Of a DNA stretch of 64,000 nucleotides, positions 28,901 to 39,700 are shown piece after piece. Below the pieces are notes generated by a model. It saw nothing but the letters and a program-made list of their open reading frames with translations, ran no database searches and was not told the origin of the DNA. Origin of the DNA: Chitinophagales bacterium (lineage in GTDB: Bacteria; Bacteroidota; Bacteroidia; Chitinophagales; Chitinophagaceae); contig JAFLBL010000006.1 in assembly GCA_017303855.1 (NCBI GenBank), positions 62,001 to 126,000 on the forward strand, written 5' to 3'. The translations under genes were made by a program, and so were the position numbers. Positions within the stretch are counted from its first letter, which is position 1, and each line of letters begins with the position of its first letter.

Positions 28901-31900
28901 ATGTTAAACTGCCTGCATCCACGACAAACGCGGATTTAAAGAAGCGTTATTTTGATGGAATTAAATCGCTTTCCTATAAAGCCTTGATTGATCTGGACGG
29001 CAAGGGTCACCACGAATATGTTTCCGGTTATGCGGATATTGCAGGGTATACAATAGCAAATCCGGGGAGCGGGAGTGATATAGTGGAGATTACTGTTGGT
29101 AAAGTGAACGGATATAACCCGATCGCGAAAGCCGCCTGGCAAAAACTAAGACTCGATCTGCCGCGTTATGCCTTTCCGGAGTACGACAATCTTAATGCAG
29201 ACGAAGCCGGATTTGTAAAAGCAATAAAGGCCCTTGGTGCAACTTTTGGAAGATTTAAAGACCTGGTGGAAAATTTTGACCATCGGGCTAAGCGAAAAGG
29301 ATTTGGAAACCAGGTTAATTTATCAAAGTCATGGGTTAGACTTTGTACACCATCTGGAATAAACAGTACATTGAAAGGAAAGTTGGGAGGCGGACTCCGG
29401 GTTAAAGAAATTAAAATAAATGATCAATGGGCCGCGATGAGTGGCGTTACAGCCGCCGAAACCGGTATGTATGGCCAACGGTACGAGTATACAACTGAGG
29501 CGACAGGTCCAGGCGGAGCAACAGAAATCATCTCTTCAGGAGTTGCCACATACGAACCTTCAGTGGGTGCTGATGAAAACCCCTTCAGGGAGCCGATTAA
29601 TTATTCTGATAAGCATTTATTCGGACTGCCCAAATACTTCTACCTGGAAAGACCGATGGGTGAATCCTATTTCCCATCTGCATCGGTCGGTTACGGTAAG
29701 GTAACTATTAAAAACCTGGGAGCTGATGGCTCAGTGGGTTTAAACGGGACTACAGTAAATGAATTTTATACATCTAAGGATTTTCCGGTTAAGGTAGATG
29801 ACCTGCCGATGGAAAGAAAGCAACCCAAGATTACATTTCTGCCACGCCTGTTTGGCGCAAAAATCACTGCCGGGGTTACGGTTTCCCAGGGTTACCTCGT
29901 GGAGAATAATGACATGAACGGTAAACCCAAAGGGGAAGCTGTATATGGAGTTAACGGGAATGAAATTTCTTCAGCTAAATACTATTATAAAGTAAATAAC
30001 CCGGCGGCTGAAAAACAGGATCTGAATAATAATGTTTCAGTCATTGACAGGACCGGAACGATTACGTCAAACGCGTTGGTCGGAATGGATATAGACATGT
30101 TTACCGAAATGAATGAAAGCCTGATGGAAAACATGGGTGTGGCCGTGGATCCTTCTTTCGGGGTAACCATGTATGGTATTATTCCGAAGTTTTCAATAAA
30201 ACTGCCGCTGCCTAAACCCAATTATGAGAAACGCTTATACCGCGGCTCTACTACAATAAAGCTGGTAAACCGGTATGCCATACTGGAAAAATCTGTAAAA
30301 ACAGTCAATGGCAGTACGAGTGTGGCGGAAAATCTTTTGTGGGATTCAGAAACCGGGGAGGTATTGCTATCCCGGGTTAACAATGAGTTTAATGACAATA
30401 CCTATACCTTTAATTACCCCGCACACTGGGTGTATGACGGTATGGGATCCTCATTCCGGAATGAAGGTGTATATCTGGCTGGTTTTGCTACCGGAGCCAA
30501 TGGTATCATCAACACTACTTTTAATGGCTTGCTGACAGCCGGTGATGAGATTATAGATCTGAACGGATCATCCAGGTACTGGGTGATTAATCCTTATAAT
30601 AACGGACAGCTTTTTCTTGTGGATAAAGACGGGCAGTCAAAATCCAACTTTGCCGCCAATGTAAAAATTGCCCGTTCAGGCAGGAGAAATCTGGCCATGG
30701 CGTCTGTTGGTTCTGTAGTAACTATGCAAAACCCGATTAACGGATCTTCTCTTAATTTCAATGCCTCTGCTAAAGTACTCCAGGCCGGTGCAGTTAATTA
30801 TGAAGATGACTGGAAGATGCCGCTTAATCAGCCATGTGCTACAGACCCGGGCTGTTGGTCTGTAAATAGTAACGCGGGCACCGCTACACCAACTTTAAAT
30901 TATTTAACGCCGGCCCTGAAAGCCACTCAAACATTTTACTCAATTTCAGGTACGAAACTATATAGTTCAGGCTATAATATTTCGGGCGACGGCACTTTTC
31001 AGACCCTGACCAGTACGTATTGGAAAAGTGCAAATAATTGCACAACAGGGCCGATGAACCGGTGTGCCTTTTGGGTTAATACGTCGTTGCCGGATGGGTC
31101 TGGTATTGCCAAAGCCATTCCGGTTTCGGATACAACTAATGGATCAAAGGTTCCGATAGCAGAAGCAGTGCCCAGTTGTTTGCCAAGAACCGGTACCTAC
31201 GGCAGATGGTTGGGATATACCTATAATTTCAGTACCAGTACTACAAAAACATTGTATGTCGGTATTGCTTCTGACAACCGGTTTCAGTTTAAAATTAATG
31301 GTACGCAGGTTGTTTTCCGGAATACGGATGTTGAAACGAATTTCCAATACTGGCATATTTACCCGGTTTGTTTAAACCCGGGTACTTACACCTTTGAATT
31401 TCTGGGATACAACCGGAATGATGGCGGCCAGGAAGGCGCATTTGGCGCAGAAGTATATGATAATACTTTAAGTCAGATTCAAACGGCTGCATCAGATGCC
31501 AACCTCAACATTCTGTATTCTACCCGAAATATAACCGGGCAGAATATTGAAGTAGGAGAGGGTATCGGCTATTCTGCTCCGGCGGGTTATTTTGTAATGA
31601 AGAATACATCCGGGCAATATGTGGCCAAACAGATAAATGCTGTGGCTCCGGGTTCTGGCCAGACTGCCAGTAATTATTTTAATCCTTATCGCGCAGGTGT
31701 GAAAGGTAACTGGAGAGTGAAAACTCAATTATTGTTCGATGTAAAGCGTCAGAATAATAAAGGCAACCCTGCCGATCCTACAGGCACCCAATTGCGTACA
31801 TCGGGGCACTTTACTGATTATGCCAGTTACTGGAGCTGGACAGGCAGCAGCTGGGTTCCAAACAGTAGTGACAGCCGGTGGCAATGGACGTCTTTGGCGA

Positions 31901-32769
31901 CCAAATTTAACCGGAAGGGCCAGGAAATTGAGAATATGGATGCCTTGAATCGCTTTAGTGCAGCACAGCATGGATATATGGAATCACTTCCGGTAGCTGT
32001 TTCAGGTAATGCCATGTACCGCGAAATCGGCTATGATGGCTTTGAAGATTACAACTTCAATCTCGGGGTACCCTTTGCTGCTGACAGTTGTGGCATACAG
32101 GAACACTTTAATTTCCGAAAATCACTGGGAGCGTCTGCCTATCTGGATAATACCCGGTCGCATAGCGGGCGGTATTCTCTCCGGCTGACCGGTACTGCCA
32201 CTATTCAGAAGCCGTTGCTGTTAAATGAACCCGCCACTATTTATGCAATAGAAAATTATATGTATAAAATAACGGATGGTTACCTGCGGTTCGGCTTTCA
32301 GCCGGTTCCGTCAAAGAAATACATATTAAGCGGATGGATAAATGACGGAAATGTACCCCGTAGTGCGACCATTAACGGGCTTTCCCTGACCATAAATGGT
32401 ACGTCGTACAATGTAAATGATAATGCCGTTAACCCGTCTGTTTACAGCAAAATACATGTAGTTGAAGGCTGGAAACGATTTGAAGTGGTATTCACAATGC
32501 CGGCCGGAGGCAATTTCACCGTAAGTCTGGGCGGGAGCAACATTAACCTGGATGATATCAGGATTCACCCGTATGATGCCCAGCTGAAATCATTTGCATA
32601 CGATGCTTCATCCCTGCGGCTGATGGCAGAAATGGACGAGAACAATTTTGCCACTTTCTATGAATATGATGATGAAGGAACCCTGATCCGTGTAAAGAAA
32701 GAAACAGAAAAAGGAATCAGTACTATTAAAGAGACAAGAAGTTCTGTTAAAAAGAAATTGCCCCTTTAA
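25948..32769 (+). CDS. Giant SpvB/TcB-like shell protein with PA14-like domain
   Basis: This 2273-residue protein has a signal peptide (AAWTLLLVFSVQTFFPVSAYA). Right after it comes a motif typical of SpvB/TcB and RHS N-termini: LFSGDFSYNIPLLDVGGYPI, AYHSGAGPEEEASWVGFGWSL. Long beta-rich stretches follow. A PA14-like domain lies at about 1745-1845 (LYVGIASDNRFQFKINGTQ), with a carbohydrate-binding-like jelly roll near 2080-2200. The C-terminus ends with YD/RHS-like strands (FATFYEYDDEGTLIRVKKE). I infer that it forms one half of a hollow RHS cocoon, with the 2853-residue protein downstream as the other half, as in TcB-TcC pairs. Start: ATG 25948 or 25954. Confidence 0.75.
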   Translation: MVMSKSTRKQKAAAWTLLLVFSVQTFFPVSAYALTSGPTTPEMSAFEPASTANMVDLFSGDFSYNIPLLDVGGYPINLAYHSGAGPEEEASWVGFGWSLNPGAINRQLRGLPDDFKGDQITQEDNKKPNVTVGGNVNASIKLFGNRLPKIKIGKKKALEGSMKVKIGILHNNYTGYKGMVGIGTGFNTSDQNSDAMTKNLSVSADPSVSLGLNVDNQSGVNPYASFEVNYKVTTKKEREAEKNLEQATKEYATKTLINSIVNCEIFDIKESVSKVAKMERILNRSKDINSMFGSSSSINFGAFQPPALVQTPMISKNFTASLGLGITLFGASVIPGIEGTYSKQELKQKINTAPAYGFMNGHIAKAKEDAILDYNMEKESPYFKRLPNLGVTVFTPDLFSVTSNAGSMQFRPYLRGTGIYFQPHKLDEDKSTNIGLEPGFGNIFHLGIPLQLQKTSSISGKWKSKNNYLDVGDFKPTATDPSNQAFYFKRVGEKNRQDEAYFNAIGNTAPVAVRLENGFSAWAFGNGQAKNGVRVKNGADISGIQQGRTVRDKANHAISYLTASEAAGYALDKQIVNYRENTLLTTPGYMKNLVSRTADHRKGHHISEYTITQDDGQRMVYGVPVYNITQEEVSFAAPYNALALDKGITQYTPGSDNSQNNIHGKDNYFHRYTTPAYTTGHLLSAILSPDYVDLTNNGITDDDLGTAVKFNYSQLSDQNGTPLYYKWRTPYSNENSNNNIANYNEGYRSIQDDDKANYTWGKKELWFVHSIESKTMVAQFYTEERKDGIGVQGENGGKDMSVKLRRLSEIRLYSKSDLYQNGVNAVPVKTVHFVYDETYPLISQLPNNETGAGKLTLKGIWFSYGNNTKGKYNSYSFKYKIPANQTYQDMQSDRWGTYRPKSANPNGLTNLEFPYATQNKADADEFASYWQLNEIELPSGGIIQVQYESDDYAFVQDRRAAQMCFLTGIGSNGATSGFANTDKLYVKLPASTTNADLKKRYFDGIKSLSYKALIDLDGKGHHEYVSGYADIAGYTIANPGSGSDIVEITVGKVNGYNPIAKAAWQKLRLDLPRYAFPEYDNLNADEAGFVKAIKALGATFGRFKDLVENFDHRAKRKGFGNQVNLSKSWVRLCTPSGINSTLKGKLGGGLRVKEIKINDQWAAMSGVTAAETGMYGQRYEYTTEATGPGGATEIISSGVATYEPSVGADENPFREPINYSDKHLFGLPKYFYLERPMGESYFPSASVGYGKVTIKNLGADGSVGLNGTTVNEFYTSKDFPVKVDDLPMERKQPKITFLPRLFGAKITAGVTVSQGYLVENNDMNGKPKGEAVYGVNGNEISSAKYYYKVNNPAAEKQDLNNNVSVIDRTGTITSNALVGMDIDMFTEMNESLMENMGVAVDPSFGVTMYGIIPKFSIKLPLPKPNYEKRLYRGSTTIKLVNRYAILEKSVKTVNGSTSVAENLLWDSETGEVLLSRVNNEFNDNTYTFNYPAHWVYDGMGSSFRNEGVYLAGFATGANGIINTTFNGLLTAGDEIIDLNGSSRYWVINPYNNGQLFLVDKDGQSKSNFAANVKIARSGRRNLAMASVGSVVTMQNPINGSSLNFNASAKVLQAGAVNYEDDWKMPLNQPCATDPGCWSVNSNAGTATPTLNYLTPALKATQTFYSISGTKLYSSGYNISGDGTFQTLTSTYWKSANNCTTGPMNRCAFWVNTSLPDGSGIAKAIPVSDTTNGSKVPIAEAVPSCLPRTGTYGRWLGYTYNFSTSTTKTLYVGIASDNRFQFKINGTQVVFRNTDVETNFQYWHIYPVCLNPGTYTFEFLGYNRNDGGQEGAFGAEVYDNTLSQIQTAASDANLNILYSTRNITGQNIEVGEGIGYSAPAGYFVMKNTSGQYVAKQINAVAPGSGQTASNYFNPYRAGVKGNWRVKTQLLFDVKRQNNKGNPADPTGTQLRTSGHFTDYASYWSWTGSSWVPNSSDSRWQWTSLATKFNRKGQEIENMDALNRFSAAQHGYMESLPVAVSGNAMYREIGYDGFEDYNFNLGVPFAADSCGIQEHFNFRKSLGASAYLDNTRSHSGRYSLRLTGTATIQKPLLLNEPATIYAIENYMYKITDGYLRFGFQPVPSKKYILSGWINDGNVPRSATINGLSLTINGTSYNVNDNAVNPSVYSKIHVVEGWKRFEVVFTMPAGGNFTVSLGGSNINLDDIRIHPYDAQLKSFAYDASSLRLMAEMDENNFATFYEYDDEGTLIRVKKETEKGISTIKETRSSVKKKLPL

Positions 32770-32788
32770 AAATTTGTAAATCATCGTT

Positions 32789-33709
32789 ATGAAAAAAACA
32801 TTCAGATATAAAAAATGGCTGTTGTTTGTACTGCCGGTACTGGCCCTGGCATTTATTGCGGGAGTGCCGGTAAATGACGACAAAACCGTACTCGAACAGA
32901 TTATCGCCGCTTTTCCTTCCGGGGAGGCCGATAAAATACAACAGGAAAAAGCGCGAAACACCCTGGAAGATGTATGGCTGGAATTGCAGAAAATAGCCAC
33001 GGCCAACAATAACGATTCTGTGTCAATGTCCGGGAAAATCAGGCTTTTTGACAACCTTTTTGATGAAGGCATAAAAGAACAGCAGGCCTTTTCGCTTCAG
33101 CAGGCTGGTGATAACCTGTGGTTTCACCTTGATTCACTGGACCGGGTACAGATCGGCCAGCATTATTTTATGATAGACCACCCGGAAAAGGAAATTACCC
33201 TCCAGCTTCCGGCCGGGGCGGATTCCATGGTTAAAGCCCTGCAGCTGATGGCGCCTGATAAACTGAAAGAGCTGCTGATAAAAGACGGAACAACTGCTGC
33301 GTTATCCAATGAAGGGACTGACAAAAAAATTACGATAATCCCGGGTTTGATGGATGCGGTAAACAGGTATGATATCGTGTACGATAACAGCAGCTACGTT
33401 ATAAAAAAATTCCGGATATACTATACCAGCCAGCCCTACCAGGATTATCAGGAAGGGAATGAGGAAAATTTGAAACAGCAGAGTGGCAAGGATCCTGAAC
33501 CCGCAACTGAAACAGCAGCGGAAGCCACAAGCGATGATGAAATGGATATGGAAATGAATGTGACGGAATATGTACTGGAATTCGAGATACTGAGCCTGTT
33601 GAAAAAGTGTGATTTAAATTTTCTGCGGAATGAATATTACAGTATTGCAGAAGATGGGAATATGATCTTTTACGGAAAATTGGGTAGCTATAAAAAAACC
33701 GTTTTCTAA
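32789..33709 (+). CDS. Exported protein between the two RHS shell genes
   Basis: This 306-residue protein has an N-terminal signal peptide or anchor (KWLLFVLPVLALAFIAGVPV). Residues about 50-220 are beta-rich and distantly recall LolA/LolB-like lipoprotein-carrier sandwiches (QAGDNLWFHLDSLDRVQIGQ, YFMIDHPEKEITLQL), but this is only a visual resemblance. A low-complexity acidic linker follows (about 232-260, Glu/Thr/Ala/Asp/Met), then a final beta hairpin. It sits 19 bp after the SpvB-like gene and 36 bp before the RHS gene, so it is part of the operon and may be a chaperone or adaptor for the shell. Not recognised otherwise. Confidence 0.65.
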   Translation: MKKTFRYKKWLLFVLPVLALAFIAGVPVNDDKTVLEQIIAAFPSGEADKIQQEKARNTLEDVWLELQKIATANNNDSVSMSGKIRLFDNLFDEGIKEQQAFSLQQAGDNLWFHLDSLDRVQIGQHYFMIDHPEKEITLQLPAGADSMVKALQLMAPDKLKELLIKDGTTAALSNEGTDKKITIIPGLMDAVNRYDIVYDNSSYVIKKFRIYYTSQPYQDYQEGNEENLKQQSGKDPEPATETAAEATSDDEMDMEMNVTEYVLEFEILSLLKKCDLNFLRNEYYSIAEDGNMIFYGKLGSYKKTVF

Positions 33710-33745
33710 AGAACCTTATCCGATAAATTTATAATACGGCAGTTT

Positions 33746-36700
33746 ATGAGAAACTATACTGGAAACAAAAGTAACCTGTTAAGGACCCTTACTGTTATAG
33801 TTATGCTTACCGTCTTAACTATACAGAGCCGGGCAGTTGAAGAGCCGCGTGAAGTAACGAAAAGAGGTACAGAACTGATAACGCTGCCGTTAAACACAGT
33901 GATCAGTAATGCAGATCCGGTGTTCACTTCCGGAGCCTGGAGTGGGCAGACAGCCAATGGGGTAAAGAATATTGTGCTGTTTGAGATTGATTTTGCAAAT
34001 GTTGCCAATAAATATTTTCAGAACCTTACTTTTACTGCTACCTGCCGGGTTGACATACTTTGTTATGGAAATCCATCCAGTCCCGGGGCAATCACCCAAA
34101 CATTTCCGAATATTGATCTGCAGGTCAACTTTAACCCCGCTACCGGGGCTACGTATAAAGCCATTGCGGAATATAAATTCAATGGCGCTTACCGGGTGGA
34201 TCTCATTTTTAAAGGAATTACAGCACCGGCATTAACGCCCTTATCCGGATTTCCTATTTTTTCTCTTACGAATAAACTGATTGTAGACAGACAATATAAT
34301 TTTAATGAAGTCAGCACTGATGAACTGAAGTATACAACAAACGGACAGAAACTTACCGTAAACTGGACACCTACCGCTTACCCCGGGGCCGAATCGATGG
34401 ACCTGGAATGGACATATATAGATAAAAATTCAGCAGCCGGAATTGCAATAAGTGCAGCAAGAACGGCCGGGCAGCAAACACTTCCCGTAACAACACTTGA
34501 ATCATATTTCCGGAACAATAGCAGCCGGGTGAATCTTCCGCCAACACCTGCGTCGTTTATTTATAACCTGAATTATAATGATGGTTTTATACTATTCAGG
34601 ATGAGAGGGGTGCAATATCGTAGCAGCGATGGATTACGGCTGGAGGGTAACTGGAATTATACTGCCAAAGCCCTGGCCGGATCGGTGTACAGTTTCTTTA
34701 ACCAGGGAATAGTGGATGTTGACTGGCATGAAATGAATATGAACTGGCAGTATAATGCCGTATATGCGGAGGATGGAAAGAAAAAGGAAGTGATCAGTTA
34801 TTTTGATGGGGCATTGCGTTCACGGCAGACAGTAACGCTGAATAACCAGGATAATGTATCAGTGATTGCCGAGCCCGTTTATGATGCGTTGGGCCGCCCG
34901 TCTATGAGCATTCTCCCAGCACCGGTTTCAGATAATTTACTGAAGTATTACAGGTCTTTTAATGTCAACAACAGTCTTAAGCCAGTCAGCTATAAGGATA
35001 TACCAACCGCAAATTGCGGCATCATTTCGTCCGCTCTGAACGGCAGTTCCGGTGTGGAAAAGTACTATTCGGCCAATAATCCGTTCATGAATGATCCGGC
35101 AAAACCATGGAATAAATCCATTCCGAAATCTGAGGGCTTCCCATACACCGTAACCCAGTACACACCGGATAATACCGGCAGGGTAAGGGCACAAAGTGGT
35201 GTGGGCGCCGCTTTTCAACTGGGTACGGGTCGTGAAACCAAATTTTATTACGGGAAACCTTCCCAATATGAATTGGATCGTCTTTTCGGTGCTGAAGCCG
35301 GAGATCATACCAATTACCTGAAGAATATGGTAGTGGACGCAAACAAGCAGGTGAGTGTATCCTATCAGAATAGTGAAGGGAAAACGGTCGCAACGGCTTT
35401 GGCCGGACTTCCACCGGCAAATACAGAAGCACTGTCATCTGCCCCCGAACCTACTACCGTGGTAAAGGATATCATGATAACGCCATCCTCATTCCAGATA
35501 AATGTAGCCAAAAGCAGCCTGGAAGCGACCAATACCTTCCTGGTTTCCAGTACCGGTAATTATAAGTTTACCTATAAGTTTACCCCGGAAAAATATACTG
35601 AAACCTATTCCGGCGGCACACTTTGTTATACCTGTAGTTATGACCTGCTCATTACCCTGCGGGATGAGTGCGGTAACGAATTAAATAAAACAGAGGTAAA
35701 AAATATCACGCCCTTTAACACCTCTTGTGCGAACCCTGCAGAGCTCAGTAACTTCTTTAATGTTTCATTGCAGCAGGTAGGGGAGTATACAGCATATTTC
35801 GAATTGAAAGTAAATAAGGAAACGCTGGACGCCTACACGGAGCATTACCTGACCAATAATACAGACATTAAGAAACTGAATTATTTCCTGCTGGAACAGC
35901 TTGTGCAGGAAAATATGGAAGAGTGCTACAGCGATTGTGAAGCCTGTAAAACGCTGCCAGCCACGGCTGCTGAGTTTATAACCAAAATACAGGCTTTTTA
36001 TACTAAAGAAGGGCTCCCTTTTGGCACAGCAGAATCGGCATTTGCTACCACCCTTTTTAATACTATTAAACAAAACTGTGTTACTATCAGTGCACAATGT
36101 ATAGTCAGCCCCTGTGCTGAAATCCTGGATGTGATTAAGGCGGATGTTACACCGGGAGGTCAGTATGCCGAATATGATGGAAGTTATGCCCTGACGGATC
36201 CTGCCATTAATGTGCTCAGCCATTATAATCAGGTGAACTATTTTGATGAAAACGGCCAACCGGCTTTTGTGGAAAATGAAAGCGGTAATATGGTCCCCCC
36301 TTCTCAGCTTACCTTAAAGGAATTTATCCTCAAATTCGAAGACGCGTGGGCAATATCACTGGCGCCTTATCATCCCGAGTATTGTTATTATACCTGGTGT
36401 ACTATGAATTCTTCCAGCCAGTTGTTTAACTCAACCCTGGAAAATATGAATGACCCGGTTGATGCCATTGCCGCGGGTTATTTTGACCGGACGAACCCGT
36501 TGAAACTGGTCCAGGCAGATCCGTTTTTCCAACCCGGTGGCTATGGATATTCGTATGGCTATACCAGCCAGATTCAGGCAGACCTGAATGCCTATTCAGT
36601 AAACGTTTTGAAACTGACAACACAGACAACTAAAAACATATTTCAATCGATAGACTTTTTATTATACTGCGGTAACCAGACGCCGGCGGTAAGCTGGGAT

Positions 36701-39700
36701 GCCTGTACGAAATCTGTTACTGACCCCTGTCGCAGTGATTATAAAGAGTGGCTGCTTTATAAAGAATGGTACCTTGAGCTAAAACACAAATATTATACGC
36801 TGGCGCTTAAACAGGCACTTCCCCAGTGTAGTAATTGCTTTATTCCTTCCTCAGATAATACTGATCCGGCTGACTGGACCAATTGTACGGCCCCGCCGGT
36901 ATCTGATTTCTCGGTGGCAGATGTGCCAAACAGTTCAGCAGGAGACGGTACAAAGAGAATTATCATAAAATACAAAAGTGGAAATGAAACACTCAGCTGG
37001 CCTGTTTTATTAACAGTAGTTATGACCATTAACAGTACCGGTTTTTCCACAATGCAGGACATTGTGTTTACACCTGGATTTGGCAGCCAGGAACTGATTG
37101 TGCAGGACATGTTCAATAATTTCAGTATTACGCAAGCTGTTTGTACTCAGCTTGCGGGCAGGAATACAACACAGGCGGCACCGGCAATTACACAGGGATC
37201 GCCGGCGCAGGCAGACTTTCAGTACTGCCCCACACAGGCGGATTTTATGTGGTCTTATGTTCCGGGTAACCAGGGATCCCAGATCGAAGTTTGTTATACC
37301 GGCCCGGTTTTACAACCCGGCCAGGTCGTAACCCTGCCCGGTAAAATCATGTTTAACTGGATGTATTACTTTGAATTTTCCGTGCAGTTCTGTGCAGGAC
37401 AGTCCACCTGTAAAATTATAGCGCCTTATGTTGACAGTTACTGGGAACCGACCGGTTATATTGATGTGGAGTTTTACCCGGTGAGTTGCAGTGTGGGTGA
37501 TTGCGCACAGAATTGTTTTGTTGAAGGGGTTGATTACACAATTAATTACCAGACAGGAGAAGTGTGTGGTTTTAATGATGCAATTACAGGATTGAGTATA
37601 CAAATAATTTCCGATTATGGAACTATATACCATAGTATGGGTACCCCAGGTCCAAATTGTCAGGTTTTTCCAAATTGGCAGATTAGTTATACAACAATTA
37701 TTTCATCTGCAGTAACAGTATATGGAGATTGTCCGGCTACCGGATGGACCTGTCCGCTGACAGATAATAATTATTCAGTAACCCAAACGATTAACAATTC
37801 CACCAATACCTGGGATATCACACTTTGTTACACCGGGCCTGCTATACCGGCAGGGAAAAAAGTTCGTGTATTTGTTACGGCTACTAATTCAATGTGTTAC
37901 CCGAATAATCCTACCGTTTATTTTGAAGCACAGTTTTGCGCCACACAGAACTGTTTTACCTATAAAATCCCGCGTACCGGTTCCGTTTGCGATCTGAATT
38001 GGGGATTGAATTATAGCATTACATGTACAGATGATTCCTGTGGTACATCCTGCCCCGCTGGTGATTGTTGCACGGATCCCCGATATAACCAGTATAAGGG
38101 GAAAATTCGTCGGTTCCAGGATTATCTTGAACCGGATTTTAATGCTATCCAGGGAAGTGTGCTGAACAATTCATCCAACAGTACGGCCTATCCTCTTGCA
38201 TCTTGTAAAAACGAGTGTGAAGCGATGGCTGACGCATGGATGGCGCAACTTAAAAACTGTACTACCGATTTGCAAAAACTGGAAAGGGTTCGTCGTCAGC
38301 TGATAACTATATGTAAGAACAGCTGTACGGCACAGCAAGGCAATACCAGTATACATCCCTTTGCTGACCAGAACCCCAGTCCCAGCTTTGAATCTGTACT
38401 GATTACAGAATTTGGCAGCCTGACTCCCAACTGTGCGTACGACCTGATTAGCGATCCTTATCCCTGGGGGAAAGTGCCCGCATTGGAGAAAACATTTGCA
38501 ACAGAAGCCAGCGCAGCTGTATGTACCCGGTTGACACAGTTACGTACTGAAGCGCAGGCAAAGGGATATGCCAATACGGTTCCTGGCGTACACCAATACC
38601 TGAAGGATTATTATGCCCCGTATTATAACCTGGAAGACGATGAGTTGCAACAGCTTTTTGATGCCTGTAATGGATGCAACGGAATCATGAAATTGCCGGT
38701 TGAGCTTCCCTTGTTTATGAATGGGGACGCTAAGCCCTGCCTGCCCTGTACGGTGTATGAGCAGATGAAGAATGATTTTACGGCCAAATATCCCGGACTG
38801 GCGGTTACGCATGATAATTATGAAACCCTGTTCCGTAACTATATGAATCACCGGACCGGTTTCAGTCATGCCTATGCATCATACTATGATTTCGGTTTGA
38901 AGTGTACAGCTAATCTCAATAATTTCAGGCAATTTGGCAGAATATGCGAAACTCCGTTATCCATTGAAGCGGATGTGAATACACTGAGTCAGTGTATGGA
39001 AGAGAAGTTCTATAACGCACTCTCAAATGCAACGGTTATTTATAACCGCTATATCGAAGAGGTGAAGCGTGTCTACAGGAATAATTATACCGCCAAATGC
39101 CTCTCCGCAAAACCCAGACTGGAGTCAGAGGCCAAGTTGTATGAGTATCACTATACCCTCTACTACTATGATCAAAGTGATAATCTGGTGAAAACGATTC
39201 CTCCGCAGGGTGTTGCCTACCTCAGTGAAGCGGAGATCAATACCCTTTGGGCTGACCGGAATCAGTTTATAGTACCTCCCCATACACTGGCCACTACCTA
39301 TCAGTATAACAGTTTTAACCAGGTGGTGAAACAGTTCAGTCCGGATGGAGGAACAACTGAATTCTGGTATGACCGTATGGGCAGACTGGTTATTTCGCAG
39401 AATGAGGAACAAAAAACACCGGCAAACGGGGGAGCTGCAAACAGGTACAGTTATACACGATATGAACCAGTGCTGGGGCGGATAGCTGAAGTTGGAGAGA
39501 AAACAGGAGCGAGCCCGGTACCGGATACAAAAGTGGACGCACTCCTTACCACCTGGTATGCCAGCGGAACGGATGCACAGATAACAACAACCATTTATGA
39601 CAAAGCTGACCTGGCCCAGGTAACAAATACGACGGTTACCAATGAACAACAATTCTATACCAGCCGGAAAAGAGTGGTGGCCACAATATTCCGCAAAATC